Shown piece by piece: positions 1 through 9,547 of a DNA stretch of 64,000 nt. This stretch comes from JAQUOT01 sp041651575 (GTDB taxonomy: Archaea; Nanobdellota; Nanobdellia; SCGC-AAA011-G17; JAFCDX01), in NCBI GenBank assembly GCA_041651575.1, contig JBAZJB010000001.1:248001-312000 (forward strand), written 5' to 3'. The position numbers were made by a program, and so were the translations under genes. Position 1 is the first letter of the stretch. Each line of letters opens with the position of its first letter. The notes under the pieces were generated by a model, which searched no databases, was not told the origin of the DNA, and saw only the letters and a list, made by a program, of their open reading frames with translations.

Positions 1-761
1 AAATCAAATACTGGTCCAGATCTATCTAAATTTAATAAAAATAAGTCTGTTGAACTAGATGATCCGCCCTTATTAAATATAGTAAAGAAATAACATAAAT
101 CATCGCCATCATTAAAACCACTTATATCTAAATCATGATTACAATTTGTTTGACTACAAGTAAACGACTGATTAACATAATCATTTCCACATTTAGCATA
201 ACTTAAATTTCCTGTTTCAATCCCAGTTTCTGGATCATTTGCGTCTATTGAAAATATTCTAGATAAATTATTAGTAAAAGTATTATTTTGAGGTAATATT
301 GCTCCAAGAATAGGAGAAGTTGCATCATTAATTACATTAATTGTAAAATCTTTACTATTTATTTCTGGTACTCCTGCATTGTCTTTGGTTTTAACTGTCC
401 AAGTAAAAAAAGCATCAGAAGAAACTCTTCTTGCTTGGAATTTAGATTGAAAACTTCCTCCAAATCCAACAGGTAATTCTCCACCATACCACATGATATT
501 TGTAGAATCATTTACATGAACCCAAGTTAATCCAATAGGATCAAATACTTCTAATATAACAAATCCGTCTGTAACTAAAGTAATATTATTTATACCTGCA
601 TCACCTGCAAAATTGAATACAGCTATACTAAAATTAGATATATTTGTTTCTAACAGATTTTTTGGGGTTATATCTACAATAGCAGTATGTGCTGCATTAA
701 CAGAAGAGACTAAACTTAGTAAAAATATTAAAAATATTGCAAAAATTAGCTCTTTTTTCAA
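1..761 (-). CDS. Secreted surface protein, C-terminus beyond window edge
   Basis: This reading frame enters the window at base 1 and starts at a TTG at 761, so about 253 codons are visible. The start is supported by a GGGGG ribosome-binding site six bases upstream and by an immediate signal peptide: a Lys-Lys-Glu start, then a long Leu/Ile/Phe stretch ending in VNAA. The rest is Asn/Ser/Thr-rich and beta-like, resembling Ig- or cadherin-type extracellular domains, with a cluster of Cys residues around residues 205-230. It is probably an exported cell-surface protein; the function is unknown. It is divergent from mre11. A TATA-like TTTATAAA lies about 40-50 bp upstream of the start. Confidence 0.75.
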   Translation of the reverse strand, partial: MKKELIFAIFLIFLLSLVSSVNAAHTAIVDITPKNLLETNISNFSIAVFNFAGDAGINNITLVTDGFVILEVFDPIGLTWVHVNDSTNIMWYGGELPVGFGGSFQSKFQARRVSSDAFFTWTVKTKDNAGVPEINSKDFTINVINDATSPILGAILPQNNTFTNNLSRIFSIDANDPETGIETGNLSYAKCGNDYVNQSFTCSQTNCNHDLDISGFNDGDDLCYFFTIFNKGGSSSSTDLFLLNLDRSGPVFD

Positions 762-766
762 GTTAA

Positions 767-890
767 GCCCCCTTTGTATTGACAAAGTGTAATATCTTTA
801 GTTTATAAAGTTTATTATTCAAAAAACAATATTAAAAAATATACAAAACCATTTAAAAAGGATAATATTAAAAATAAAACAAAGGGGGAA
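767..890. promoter_or_regulatory. Divergent promoter region with matching strong ribosome-binding sites
   Basis: The gap between the secreted protein and mre11 carries the same AAAGGGGG leader on both strands, at 767-776 (minus) and 881-890 (plus), each just upstream of a start codon. TTTATAAA-type TATA boxes lie between. Such strong leaders are unusual here because many other genes look leaderless. Confidence 0.5.
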
Positions 891-892
891 CT

Positions 893-2083
893 ATGAAATT
901 TGCTCATTTTGCCGACTGTCATTTAGGATCTTGGAGAGAAAACAAGCTACAAGAATTAAGTCTAAATACTTTTAGGAAGGCAATTGATTATTGTTTAAAA
1001 GAATATGTTGGTTTTGTTTTAATCTCTGGAGATTTATTTGATACTGCTTTACCGAGTATAGAATTGATAAAAGAAGTTGCTCATGAATTAAATAGGTTCA
1101 AAGAACAAGATATTCCTGTATATATCATAGCTGGAAGTCATGATTTTTCTACATCAGGAAAAACAATGTTAGATGTTCTTGAAAAAGCAGGTTTAGTTGA
1201 TAATGTGGTTAAATTAAAAGATAATAAATTAGAATTTACAGAAGATAGAACAGGAACTTTAATTACAGGATTATATGGAAAACGTGGTTCTTTAGAAATT
1301 GAAGATTATAAAACATTAAATATAAAAGATTTAGAAGAAAATGCAAAATTAGAAAATAATTTTAAAATATTTATGTTTCACACTGCTTTAACAGAATTCA
1401 AAGGAGAAGAATTTGAAAGAGTAGAGTCAGCTTCTTATGCAGTTTTACCTAAATATTTTGATTATTATGCAGGAGGACATGTACATTATATATATGAAGC
1501 AGATAAATCTTCAGAAGGATATGGAAAAATTGTATATCCTGGACCTTTATTTCCAAATAACTTTGCAGAACTAGAAAAATTAAGACAAGGAGGATTTTAT
1601 ATTGTAGAAGTTAAAGATAAAAATATTTCTATGAATCACATTCCTTTAGAATTAGTAAAATTAGAATCTTATAATATAAATGTGGATGATAAAACGCCTG
1701 ATGAAGTCACAAAAGAGATATATAAAATAAAAAATACTCAAGATAAATTAATTTTAATAAGAATTGAAGGTTCTTTAAAATCTGGAAAGCCTTCTGATAT
1801 AAAATTCAATGATATTTTTGCTAAATTTGAAGAGCCTTTTTTTGTTTTAAAAAATACAAACAAGTTAACAGCAAAAGAATTTGAAGAAATTGAAGTAAAA
1901 CAAGGTACTGTTGAAGAAATTGAATCACATATTATAGAAAATTCTGATAAACATGAATTATTCAATAAAGAATTCATCTCAAAAATCATGGATGTTTTAA
2001 ACCTAGAAAAAAATGAAGATGAAAAAATTCCTGATTTTGAATCAAGATTATTAAAAGATGTTAAAAGGATGATGGGAGTATGA
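893..2083 (+). CDS. mre11: Mre11 DNA double-strand-break repair nuclease
   Basis: Mre11 is the manganese-dependent nuclease of the Mre11-Rad50 complex, which resects and tethers DNA ends. The calcineurin-type phosphoesterase motifs are all present: D8-x-H10, GDLFD at 46-50, GSHD at 81-84, a His at 163 in MFH, and GGHVH at 194-198. The third motif has Ser where many homologues have Asn (GNHD). The 396-residue length is normal for an archaeal Mre11. The ATG follows an AAAGGGGGAAC leader. It is the first gene of an apparent four-gene operon ending in rad50 and overlaps the next gene by 4 nt. HerA and NurA, the usual archaeal operon partners, are not here. Confidence 0.95.
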   Translation: MKFAHFADCHLGSWRENKLQELSLNTFRKAIDYCLKEYVGFVLISGDLFDTALPSIELIKEVAHELNRFKEQDIPVYIIAGSHDFSTSGKTMLDVLEKAGLVDNVVKLKDNKLEFTEDRTGTLITGLYGKRGSLEIEDYKTLNIKDLEENAKLENNFKIFMFHTALTEFKGEEFERVESASYAVLPKYFDYYAGGHVHYIYEADKSSEGYGKIVYPGPLFPNNFAELEKLRQGGFYIVEVKDKNISMNHIPLELVKLESYNINVDDKTPDEVTKEIYKIKNTQDKLILIRIEGSLKSGKPSDIKFNDIFAKFEEPFFVLKNTNKLTAKEFEEIEVKQGTVEEIESHIIENSDKHELFNKEFISKIMDVLNLEKNEDEKIPDFESRLLKDVKRMMGV

Positions 2084-2376
2084 CTTTAAAAGAAATACTT
2101 GGGGAAAAATATACAAAAGAATTAGAAAGAATATGTACAAAATTATTAAATGATATATCTAATAAAACAAAAGAATCAAGTAGAGGGTTATATATTAGCC
2201 ATAATTCAAAAGATTATGATGCTTCTCAATTATTAGAAGAAAAAGGATTAATAAAATATCATGGAGGGGAATATTATCTTACCCCAGAAGGAAAGAAATT
2301 ATTTGATAGAACAAAAATTCCTATAAATTATAAAATATATGTTCCTAAAATAGTTATTGGGAGGATAAACTTTTAA
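2080..2376 (+). CDS. Small winged-helix-like protein in the mre11-rad50 operon
   Basis: A 98-residue protein whose ATG overlaps the mre11 stop codon by 4 nt, so it is translationally coupled. The middle reads like a winged-helix hairpin: ASQLLEEKGLIKYHGGEYYLTPEGKKLF gives a helix, then a strand-turn-strand ending in TPEGKKLF, a common winged-helix closing motif. I do not recognise a specific family. Its position suggests a role in repair-complex function or DNA binding, which is inference only. Confidence 0.7.
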   Translation: MTLKEILGEKYTKELERICTKLLNDISNKTKESSRGLYISHNSKDYDASQLLEEKGLIKYHGGEYYLTPEGKKLFDRTKIPINYKIYVPKIVIGRINF

Positions 2377-2380
2377 AAAA

Positions 2381-3034
2381 ATGATAAGTAATCAAAGATA
2401 TCTTGAACAAATAGCTAGTTATGTGGCTTTTGAAACAACTAAACAAGGGTTTAATCCAATACATGGATTTGATCATGTTAAAAGAGTGTATGAAACTGGT
2501 TTTAAAATAGGAAAAAATTACGAAATAGATCCTTTAGTTTTAGGAGCTTCAGCTTTATTACACGATATTCATTATTTTGGAACTAAAAGAGATAATCATG
2601 AAATAAAATCTGCAAAAAAAGCAAGACCTTTTCTAAAACGTATACAATTTCCAGTACAACTAATGAGTAAAGTAGATCATTGTATTTTGGCTCATAGATT
2701 TAATAGTAAAGGAGGAATTGCACCAGAAACCTGGGAAGCAAAAATAATATTTGACTCGGATAAATTAGATGTAATAGGAGCAATAGGTTTAGCTAGATTA
2801 TTTAGATATGATCCAAAAAAAGAACTTTATGAATTAAAAGATCCATTCGCAGAAAATGGAAGAAGTTTAGATGATAAATTATATGTTATTGATCATATTT
2901 TTACAAAAGCTCTCAAGATAACAGACAGATTATACACTCCAGAAGCAAAAGAAATGGCTAAATCTCGTATGAATTTTTTAGAACTTTATTTAACTCAATT
3001 AAAAGACGAATTAAACGGAAAACATGATAATTAA
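2381..3034 (+). CDS. HD-domain metal-dependent phosphohydrolase
   Basis: A 217-residue HD superfamily protein. The metal-binding residues are visible: His residues at about 28 and 32 (HGFDH), the HD pair at 61-62 in LLHDIHYF, a later DHCILAH motif, and an Asp in FDSDKLD. Such proteins hydrolyse phosphate esters in nucleotides or related substrates; the substrate here cannot be told from sequence. It sits between the wHTH-like gene and rad50 and overlaps rad50 by 11 nt, so it is part of the repair operon. This is an unusual partner for mre11-rad50. Confidence 0.85.
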   Translation: MISNQRYLEQIASYVAFETTKQGFNPIHGFDHVKRVYETGFKIGKNYEIDPLVLGASALLHDIHYFGTKRDNHEIKSAKKARPFLKRIQFPVQLMSKVDHCILAHRFNSKGGIAPETWEAKIIFDSDKLDVIGAIGLARLFRYDPKKELYELKDPFAENGRSLDDKLYVIDHIFTKALKITDRLYTPEAKEMAKSRMNFLELYLTQLKDELNGKHDN

Positions 3035-5069
3035 AAAAATAAAATTGGAAAATATAAGAAGTTATACTAATCAAGAGATTAATTTTCCAGAAGGTTCTGT
3101 TTTATTAGCGGGAAATATTGGTTCAGGAAAGTCAAGTATATTATTGGCTATAGACTTTGCATTATTTGGGCTTCAAAAAGGTAATATTACAGGAGATTCT
3201 TTGCTAAGAAATGATGCTGATAAAGGAACAGTAGAATTACATTTTGATTTAGATGAAAAACCTATATTTATTAAAAGAAATTTAAGAAGAGAAGGATCTA
3301 AAGTCGTACAAGATTCTGGTTTTATCGAAGTAAATGGTTCAAGAAAAGCAGGAACAGCAACAGAATTAAAACAACAAGTGTTACAATTGTTAAATTATCC
3401 TTCCGAATTGTTAACTAAAAGCAAAGGTTTGATTTACAGATATACTGTTTATACTCCTCAAGAAGAAATGAAGTATATATTAATGGCAAACAAAGATGAA
3501 AGATTAGATGTTTTAAGAAGAATATTTGGAATTGATAAATATAAAAGAGTAAAAGACAATTCTAAAATATTTACAACTTATTTAAAAGATAAAAAAAAGG
3601 AATTTTCAGGAATATTTTTAGATTTAGACTCAAAAATAAAAGAAAAATTAGACAAAGAAAAATCACAAGATAAAACCAAAGAAGAATTACTAAAGTTAGA
3701 TTCAGAATTAAAAGAAGCAAGTTCTATCGTTCTTGAAAAGAAAGAAAAAATAAAACAACAAGAAAATCAAATAAAAGAATTTACTAATTTAAAACAAGAA
3801 TTAAGTATAAATAATGTTAATGAAAGAAATTTGAAAGAAAAGCAGATATTATTTTTAAGAGATATAAAAGAACTTGAAAATTTTACTTCTATTTTTAAAG
3901 AAGAAAAACTAGATTTATCTATCAGAGAACAGATTATTAAAAAAGAAAAAGAATTTGGGTTGGTAGATAAAGATATTAAAAATGTTTTATTGGAATTAAA
4001 TAAGATTGATTTAAAGGTTTCTGATTCAGATAGTTTAAAGAAGAAAATCCATGATTTAAGCAAATGTCCTACTTGTTTGCAAGATGTTTCTGAAATATAT
4101 AAAGAAAAAATACTAAAAAGAGAGAATGAAAATTTAGAAAAATATAAAGAACACATAACTATTTATTCGAAGAGAAAAGAAGAATATGAATTATTAGCAA
4201 TTAATTTGAAAAAAGAAATTGAAGATTTAAGGAAAAAAGACAATGAACAAAACGTTTACAAGATAAAACTTGAAAATTTCAAAGAAAAACAAACAAAACT
4301 ACTAACTTTTAAAAAAGAAATTGAAAAAATTGAACAAGAAATAAGAAATTTGTCTAATAAGTCTGTAGATATAAACATAAAATTAAAGAATTTTATTAAT
4401 TTAGAAAAGGATTATGAAATTTTAAGAAAAGATTATGAAAATTCACAATTATTACAAAAAAACATAGAAATTAAGAGAGCTTCAATACAAAAAGAATTAG
4501 AAAATTATTCACAAATGATAATTAATCTTGAAAAAGAAATAGAGAATAAATTATTTGCTAAAGAAAATTATACTAGGTTTGAGAATATACTGAATTGGTT
4601 TGAACAAGATTTTGTTAATTTAGTAGAAACTATAGAAAAGCAAGTCATGTTTAAAATACATCATGATTTCGATGGATTTTTCCAAAAATGGTTTGATATT
4701 TTAATAAATAATGAATTATTAAAGATAAAATTAGATAATGATTTTAGTCCATTAATAGAACAAAATGGGCATGATATTGATTATGAATATATTTCTGGAG
4801 GAGAAAGAACAGCTGCTGCTTTAGCTTATAGGTTAGCTTTAAACCAAGTAATAAACAACTTAATTACAAATATAAAAACTAAAGATTTAATTATATTGGA
4901 TGAACCAACAGACGGATTTTCTTCAGAACAATTAGATAGAATAAGGATTTTACTGGATGAATTAAATGTTAAGCAAACCATTATTGTAAGTCATGATCCA
5001 AAAATAGAAAGCTTCGTAGAAAACATAATAAAATTAAACAAAAAAGGGCATATTAGTAATTTAGAATGA
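3024..5069 (+). CDS. rad50: Rad50 SMC-like ATPase, short coiled coil
   Basis: Rad50 is the ABC/SMC ATPase partner of Mre11. Walker A is GNIGSGKSS at residues 30-38, the ABC signature ISGGERTAAAL is at about 590-600, and Walker B with D-loop (IILDEPTDGFS) is at about 622-632. The zinc hook CPTC lies near residues 348-351, in the middle of two Lys/Glu-rich coiled-coil arms. At 681 residues it is clearly shorter than the 850-900 residues usual for archaeal Rad50, so each arm is about 100 residues shorter. It is the last gene of the operon and converges with the transporter gene 2 nt downstream. Confidence 0.95.
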   Translation: MIIKKIKLENIRSYTNQEINFPEGSVLLAGNIGSGKSSILLAIDFALFGLQKGNITGDSLLRNDADKGTVELHFDLDEKPIFIKRNLRREGSKVVQDSGFIEVNGSRKAGTATELKQQVLQLLNYPSELLTKSKGLIYRYTVYTPQEEMKYILMANKDERLDVLRRIFGIDKYKRVKDNSKIFTTYLKDKKKEFSGIFLDLDSKIKEKLDKEKSQDKTKEELLKLDSELKEASSIVLEKKEKIKQQENQIKEFTNLKQELSINNVNERNLKEKQILFLRDIKELENFTSIFKEEKLDLSIREQIIKKEKEFGLVDKDIKNVLLELNKIDLKVSDSDSLKKKIHDLSKCPTCLQDVSEIYKEKILKRENENLEKYKEHITIYSKRKEEYELLAINLKKEIEDLRKKDNEQNVYKIKLENFKEKQTKLLTFKKEIEKIEQEIRNLSNKSVDINIKLKNFINLEKDYEILRKDYENSQLLQKNIEIKRASIQKELENYSQMIINLEKEIENKLFAKENYTRFENILNWFEQDFVNLVETIEKQVMFKIHHDFDGFFQKWFDILINNELLKIKLDNDFSPLIEQNGHDIDYEYISGGERTAAALAYRLALNQVINNLITNIKTKDLIILDEPTDGFSSEQLDRIRILLDELNVKQTIIVSHDPKIESFVENIIKLNKKGHISNLE

Positions 5070-5071
5070 AA

Positions 5072-6421
5072 TTATTTTAAATAGTTTATTATATTTACTA
5101 TAGATAAATTAGATAATTTCCCTCTAAATTCTTTTAATCCAAAATTTCTAACTTTTCTTACCTCTTTAAGTTTCCCTATAAATAAAAGAGATACAAATAG
5201 TCTTGTAATTCCTGAAAGTAAGAAAATAAATAATAAAGTTTCAAATCCAAAGAAAACAAAATCGAATGATGCAATAATACCTCCTATTGTAGCTCCAATA
5301 AAAGTCCCCAATCCATCAACGATATTAAAATAAGAAACACAAAGAGCCATTTTTTCCCTAGTTACAGCATCAAATACAAAATTAGATGCAGATAAATTAA
5401 ATCCTGCCCAAGAAAAACCAGATATTACTTCTATAATTAATAAAAAAGGCATTAACATTTGTCCATGAATATAAGGAGTTAACAAATATAATAAAGGAAT
5501 TATTGGAATTAAAAATCCTGCAATAATTATTACTTTTAAATTTCCATATTTATCTGCAAATTTACCCCATGCAGGAATAAATATTAAAGTAGAAAGCAAA
5601 TTAACTATTAAAATAAGCGTATATTGTAAGTAACTTAATTTTAAGTTTTCTAGTTGATAAACTACAAAAAATGGAGAAGAGATTGTAGTGGTTAAAGAAA
5701 TTAAAGCAACATAAATTACAAACTTTCCAAAATTATTTTTATATGCTTGTTTAATAAATTGTAAAAAACCAAAATAATGTTTTTTATCTTGTTTAAATTC
5801 AGGTTCATATTTTTTTGTAAAAATAAAAGCAGAAACTAATCTTGCTAAAAAAGCAATACTAAATATTATTACAAATCCTATAAATATTTTTGTTTGTTTA
5901 AAATAGTCTAAAATAAAACTAGCAATTAACATACTAACTAAACTTACAAAAGTAATAATTCTACTTCTTTTTCCGAAATAATGCCCTGTTTCTTCTGTTA
6001 CAAGATCTCTCATCCATGAACTCCAGGCAGGAACAAAAAAAGTACCAAAAATAATTAGTAAAGTGTAAACAAAAACTAATAAAGAAGGGGTAATTTCAGA
6101 AGTTATATTAAAATTGAAATATAATGCTCCAATACTTATAATTAAAAGCCAAGAAATAGCTTGCAATAAAGCACCATAAAAGCATATTTTTTTTCTTGAA
6201 ATTTTAGACATTAATTTTATTGAATGTAATTGAAAAAACCTTCCTAATAAAGTAGGTAAAGACGTTAAAAGACTAATATGTATATTTTTTGCACCAAGTG
6301 CTAAAGCAAAAGGACCGATATATCTAATACCAAAACCTTCACTTACAGAATAAGCTGCACCTTCTTTGATACTCAATTTACAAGATTTTTTCTTTAATGA
6401 ATCCTCTTTTTCTTTTTCCAT
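5072..6421 (-). CDS. Major facilitator superfamily transporter
   Basis: A 449-residue integral membrane protein with about 12 hydrophobic helices split into two halves by a charged loop (around residues 200-215, rich in Lys/Glu), as in MFS permeases. The inter-helix motif GKFADKYGNLK at about 285-295 matches the MFS cytoplasmic loop signature. The N-terminus starts with a charged cytoplasmic stretch. The substrate cannot be inferred. It is monocistronic and convergent with rad50; its start faces the divergent gene at 6507 across an AT-rich promoter region. Confidence 0.85.
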   Translation of the reverse strand: MEKEKEDSLKKKSCKLSIKEGAAYSVSEGFGIRYIGPFALALGAKNIHISLLTSLPTLLGRFFQLHSIKLMSKISRKKICFYGALLQAISWLLIISIGALYFNFNITSEITPSLLVFVYTLLIIFGTFFVPAWSSWMRDLVTEETGHYFGKRSRIITFVSLVSMLIASFILDYFKQTKIFIGFVIIFSIAFLARLVSAFIFTKKYEPEFKQDKKHYFGFLQFIKQAYKNNFGKFVIYVALISLTTTISSPFFVVYQLENLKLSYLQYTLILIVNLLSTLIFIPAWGKFADKYGNLKVIIIAGFLIPIIPLLYLLTPYIHGQMLMPFLLIIEVISGFSWAGFNLSASNFVFDAVTREKMALCVSYFNIVDGLGTFIGATIGGIIASFDFVFFGFETLLFIFLLSGITRLFVSLLFIGKLKEVRKVRNFGLKEFRGKLSNLSIVNIINYLK

Positions 6422-6506
6422 TTAAAAAGGCAAATGGCTTTTATTTTTAAATTATTCTATTTTTTCAAATAATAAACTTTAAATATAGAATAATTAATCT
6501 AAATTT

Positions 6507-7904
6507 ATGGTTAAAAGAGGCTTAATCTTCATTTTTCTAATATTATTAGCAAGTACTGTTTATGCTTCTATAGATTTATCTACAAACCCGAATGAAATTT
6601 TGGTTTTGAAAGGCGAAGATGGATTAGCTGATTTAACTATCACAAATATAGGTGATGCAGATACATTTTATGTACAATCTTTAGATTTAAATTGGTTATT
6701 AGATTCATCAGAATTATTAAATATAATGATTGGTCAAGGAGAATCACAAACTGTTAAATTAAAATTCAAACAAGCAAAAGACGATTTAGTTCCAAGATCT
6801 TTTGGTGTTTCTTTAGAAGTTGTTTCAAGAGGAGCAGGAAATAAAGAAGAAAAATTATTAACTATAACTTTGATAGATCCAACTAAATTCTTAGAAACAG
6901 ACCTAATAACTCCAGAAATTATTGATCCAAGAAAAGAAACAAATAAAGTTGAATTAAAAATTACAAATGATTATGATAGTTTACTTGAAAATCTACAAAT
7001 TAGTTTAAGTAGCGATATATTTACAGATACTAAAACAACCACAATAGAACCAAATTCAATAAAAACAGAAATTTTTGATTTAAAATTAAATCCAGATGCA
7101 CAAGAAGGAGAGCATAATGTTGAAATTTCATATTATTGGAAAGATAAATTAGTTGGAAAAACTACAAAAACTTTAACAGTTTCTCAATATAGGGGAGTTC
7201 GTGATATTATTAGCGAAGATAATTCGATATTAGTTCAAAAACAAATTATAAAGAAAATAAACGAAGGAAATGCAGTTATAAGTGAAAAATATATTAAAGA
7301 AGTTTCATTCATACAAAAATTATTTACTTCAACAGAACCAAAACCAAATGAAATAGTAAAAACTGATTCTGGATATGAATTAACTTGGATATTAAAATTT
7401 GAACCTAAACAAGAATATGAAATTAAAATAACAACAAATTATAGAACTCCTTTAATAATTGCAATTTTTGTTTTATTGGTTGCAGTTTTATTATATTTTA
7501 AATTTAAAAGAGACGTTGTAGTTAAAAAACAAGTATTAACTTTGAGAGGAGAAAAAGGGTTATCAAATGTAAAAGTAATGTTAACTCTTTATAATAAAAG
7601 ACCAACAACCTTACATAATGTACGTATTTTAGAAAGAATACCTAATATTGTTGGAAAACCATATAATTTCTTTGGACCACATCCTGAGAGAGTTTCAAGA
7701 GTTGAAACCATGACCCATTTATTCTGGAAAATACCTGAATTAAAATCAAAACAAGAAGTAATAATTACATATAGAGCAGAATCAAGAGAACGTAGATTAG
7801 GAAAATTAATGTTACCTCCTACCTTAGTTAAATACATGCAAGGAGAAAAATTGGTTGTTTCTAAGTCCAATAGAATTCTATTATTTAAACATTTAAAAGA
7901 TTAG
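6507..7904 (+). CDS. Exported protein with beta domains and a C-terminal-side membrane anchor
   Basis: A 465-residue protein with a signal peptide (residues 1-20, ending VYASID), then about 290 residues of beta-rich extracellular sequence resembling CARDB/NEW3-type adhesion folds. A transmembrane helix follows at about residues 312-330 (PLIIAIFVLLVAVLLYF), then about 130 residues that would be cytoplasmic and start with a basic KFKRD stop-transfer signal. The cytoplasmic part (LTLYNKRPTTLHNVRI) also looks beta-rich, which is unusual. No enzymatic motif was seen. It stands alone just upstream of tRNA-Tyr. Confidence 0.8.
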   Translation: MVKRGLIFIFLILLASTVYASIDLSTNPNEILVLKGEDGLADLTITNIGDADTFYVQSLDLNWLLDSSELLNIMIGQGESQTVKLKFKQAKDDLVPRSFGVSLEVVSRGAGNKEEKLLTITLIDPTKFLETDLITPEIIDPRKETNKVELKITNDYDSLLENLQISLSSDIFTDTKTTTIEPNSIKTEIFDLKLNPDAQEGEHNVEISYYWKDKLVGKTTKTLTVSQYRGVRDIISEDNSILVQKQIIKKINEGNAVISEKYIKEVSFIQKLFTSTEPKPNEIVKTDSGYELTWILKFEPKQEYEIKITTNYRTPLIIAIFVLLVAVLLYFKFKRDVVVKKQVLTLRGEKGLSNVKVMLTLYNKRPTTLHNVRILERIPNIVGKPYNFFGPHPERVSRVETMTHLFWKIPELKSKQEVIITYRAESRERRLGKLMLPPTLVKYMQGEKLVVSKSNRILLFKHLKD

Positions 7905-7941
7905 AAACATATTTAAATGATATTTTTCTTGAAAATAATAG

Positions 7942-8070
7942 CCCACCATAGCTCAGCGGTTAGAGTTCGCGGCTGTAGATAAATTCGCTGTTTGATCTAA
8001 AGCAAAAGCAAGAAATGAAAAACAGATAGCTGAACCCGCGGGATCCCCAGTTCGAATCTGGGTGGTGGGA
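7942..8070 (+). tRNA. tRNA-Tyr (GTA) with a 56-nt intron
   Basis: The acceptor CCCACCA pairs with TGGTGGG, followed by A73; the C1-G72 pair is the archaeal tRNA-Tyr identity feature. D-stem GCTC/GAGT, anticodon stem CGCGG/CCGCG and T-stem CCCAG/CTGGG are all present. The anticodon GTA is at 7975-7977. An intron of 56 nt (7979-8034) lies at the canonical 37/38 position. It can form an internal CTGTTT/AAACAG stem. A TATA-like TATTTAAAT lies about 25 nt upstream of the 5' end. Confidence 0.95.
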
Positions 8071-8076
8071 CATTTT

Positions 8077-8631
8077 TTAAAATATAATTTCTTTGTAATG
8101 TTTGTTTCTTGTTAAGGCCTCTATAATTTTATATTTATTTTTTGATTCATTATACTTTCTATAGATGTATCTTGCAATTGTATCACTGAAATTAACTAAA
8201 GGTATACATTGATCTAATTTTTGATTGCAAATAATTTCTAAATGGGTATTAAATAGAATTTCACATTTTTCAGCAATATCTTTTTTTGTTTCTTCTCTAA
8301 CATTTCCATCCATATATAATTTGGCTGAACCAGAAAAATCATCTCCAATGAAATCTTCTCCTTTGAGTAGATTCGTTATCATTGTAGGAAGTAGAGGTAT
8401 ATTCCTACTTTCACAATAATCTTTAATTTCATCAGTTAACATGCAATAAGCATACCATACATCTCTTTTAGAGGCTAAATTATTTATTACTTCTAAAATT
8501 CTTTTATCCTTTTTTTTCTTGGGTATTGTAATTTTACTGGGAATAACATAATTATCATTTCTAGAAAAGCTTGCAACATAAATCTCTGGAGTTTTACCAT
8601 GATTAGACTCATCACAACCAACATATAACAT
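8077..8631 (-). CDS. RNase H-fold-like protein resembling the DUF3800 type
   Basis: A 184-residue protein opening with MLYVGCDESNHG. An early strand with an Asp-Glu pair, later YMDGN and a D-containing helix (NFSDTIARYI), resembles the RNase H fold of DUF3800-like proteins. Catalytic assignment is a guess from that pattern. It converges on the tRNA-Tyr gene, ending 7 nt from it. No operon partners. Confidence 0.6.
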   Translation of the reverse strand: MLYVGCDESNHGKTPEIYVASFSRNDNYVIPSKITIPKKKKDKRILEVINNLASKRDVWYAYCMLTDEIKDYCESRNIPLLPTMITNLLKGEDFIGDDFSGSAKLYMDGNVREETKKDIAEKCEILFNTHLEIICNQKLDQCIPLVNFSDTIARYIYRKYNESKNKYKIIEALTRNKHYKEIIF

Positions 8632-8837
8632 TTTAAGAATTAAAGATTTTCACCTCTTCCATATAAATAGAAGGAATTTTCTTTTTAAATAGATATTTGT
8701 AAACTAAAGATATTATTATAGAATATATAATACAAAAATTTAGATAAAGTATCTTCTATAAAATATATATTCTAACAGATTGCAACTTGCAAGTATATGC
8801 GCGTCAGATTTATAAAGCAAATTTACTAAATATTATT

Positions 8838-9515
8838 ATGGATAAGAAAAAATTAGCTGAATTTATTGGTATTATGTTGGGCGATGGAAATCTATATAGT
8901 AAAGATGGAACCCATAGATTTGTAATTACTGGACATTCTGAAGAAGATTATGATTATTTAACAAATTATGTTAAACCTTTAATTAAAACTTTATTTAATA
9001 AAGAAGCTTCTTTATGGAAACACAAAAATAAAAATGCAATAGCTCTTTCTGTTTGTTCAAAAGATATAATAGAGAAATTAATTTCTTTGGGTCTGGTTTC
9101 TGGACCTAAAACAATGGAGATTCCAAATTTTGCAAAAAAGAACAAAAAACTCATAGCTAATTTTATAAGGGGGGTTGCAGATACTGATTTTAGTATGACT
9201 TTTAAAAAGAAAAATCATTCTTATCCTTTAATTACTGGCGGTTTTTCTAACGAAAACTTTACAAAACAACTTAAAAATCTTTTAGAATTATTTAATATAA
9301 AAGCAAATATTTACACAAAATTAACAACTTTAGGTAATAAAACTTTTATTCAATATCAAATTGATATATATGGCAGACATAATCTAAAAAAATGGATGAA
9401 ATTTATTGGGTTTTCTAATCCAAAACATCTAACAAAGATTGCTATTTGGAATAAACTTGGCTATTATACTCCTCATACCCCCTATTTAGAAAGAGTAAAA
9501 TTATTAAAACAATAA
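8838..9515 (+). CDS. LAGLIDADG homing endonuclease, free-standing
   Basis: Two LAGLIDADG-type helices are visible: LAEFIGIMLGDGN near residues 6-18 and NFIRGVADTDFS near 111-122, each ending in the acidic residue used for metal-dependent DNA cleavage. The 225-residue length fits a single-chain two-motif enzyme. I place the start at ATG 8838 rather than at the in-frame ATG 8787, because a TTTATAAA box at 8808-8815 sits 23-30 nt before 8838, giving a leaderless mRNA. It lies between two intron-containing tRNA genes but inside neither. Confidence 0.85.
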   Translation: MDKKKLAEFIGIMLGDGNLYSKDGTHRFVITGHSEEDYDYLTNYVKPLIKTLFNKEASLWKHKNKNAIALSVCSKDIIEKLISLGLVSGPKTMEIPNFAKKNKKLIANFIRGVADTDFSMTFKKKNHSYPLITGGFSNENFTKQLKNLLELFNIKANIYTKLTTLGNKTFIQYQIDIYGRHNLKKWMKFIGFSNPKHLTKIAIWNKLGYYTPHTPYLERVKLLKQ

Positions 9516-9547
9516 ACTTATAAATAAATTAAAATATAAACTTTTAT

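Noticed and set aside
7979..8034. Tyr intron as a C/D box RNA
   Set aside because: Only weak C/D-like boxes; no proper C box plus D box combination.
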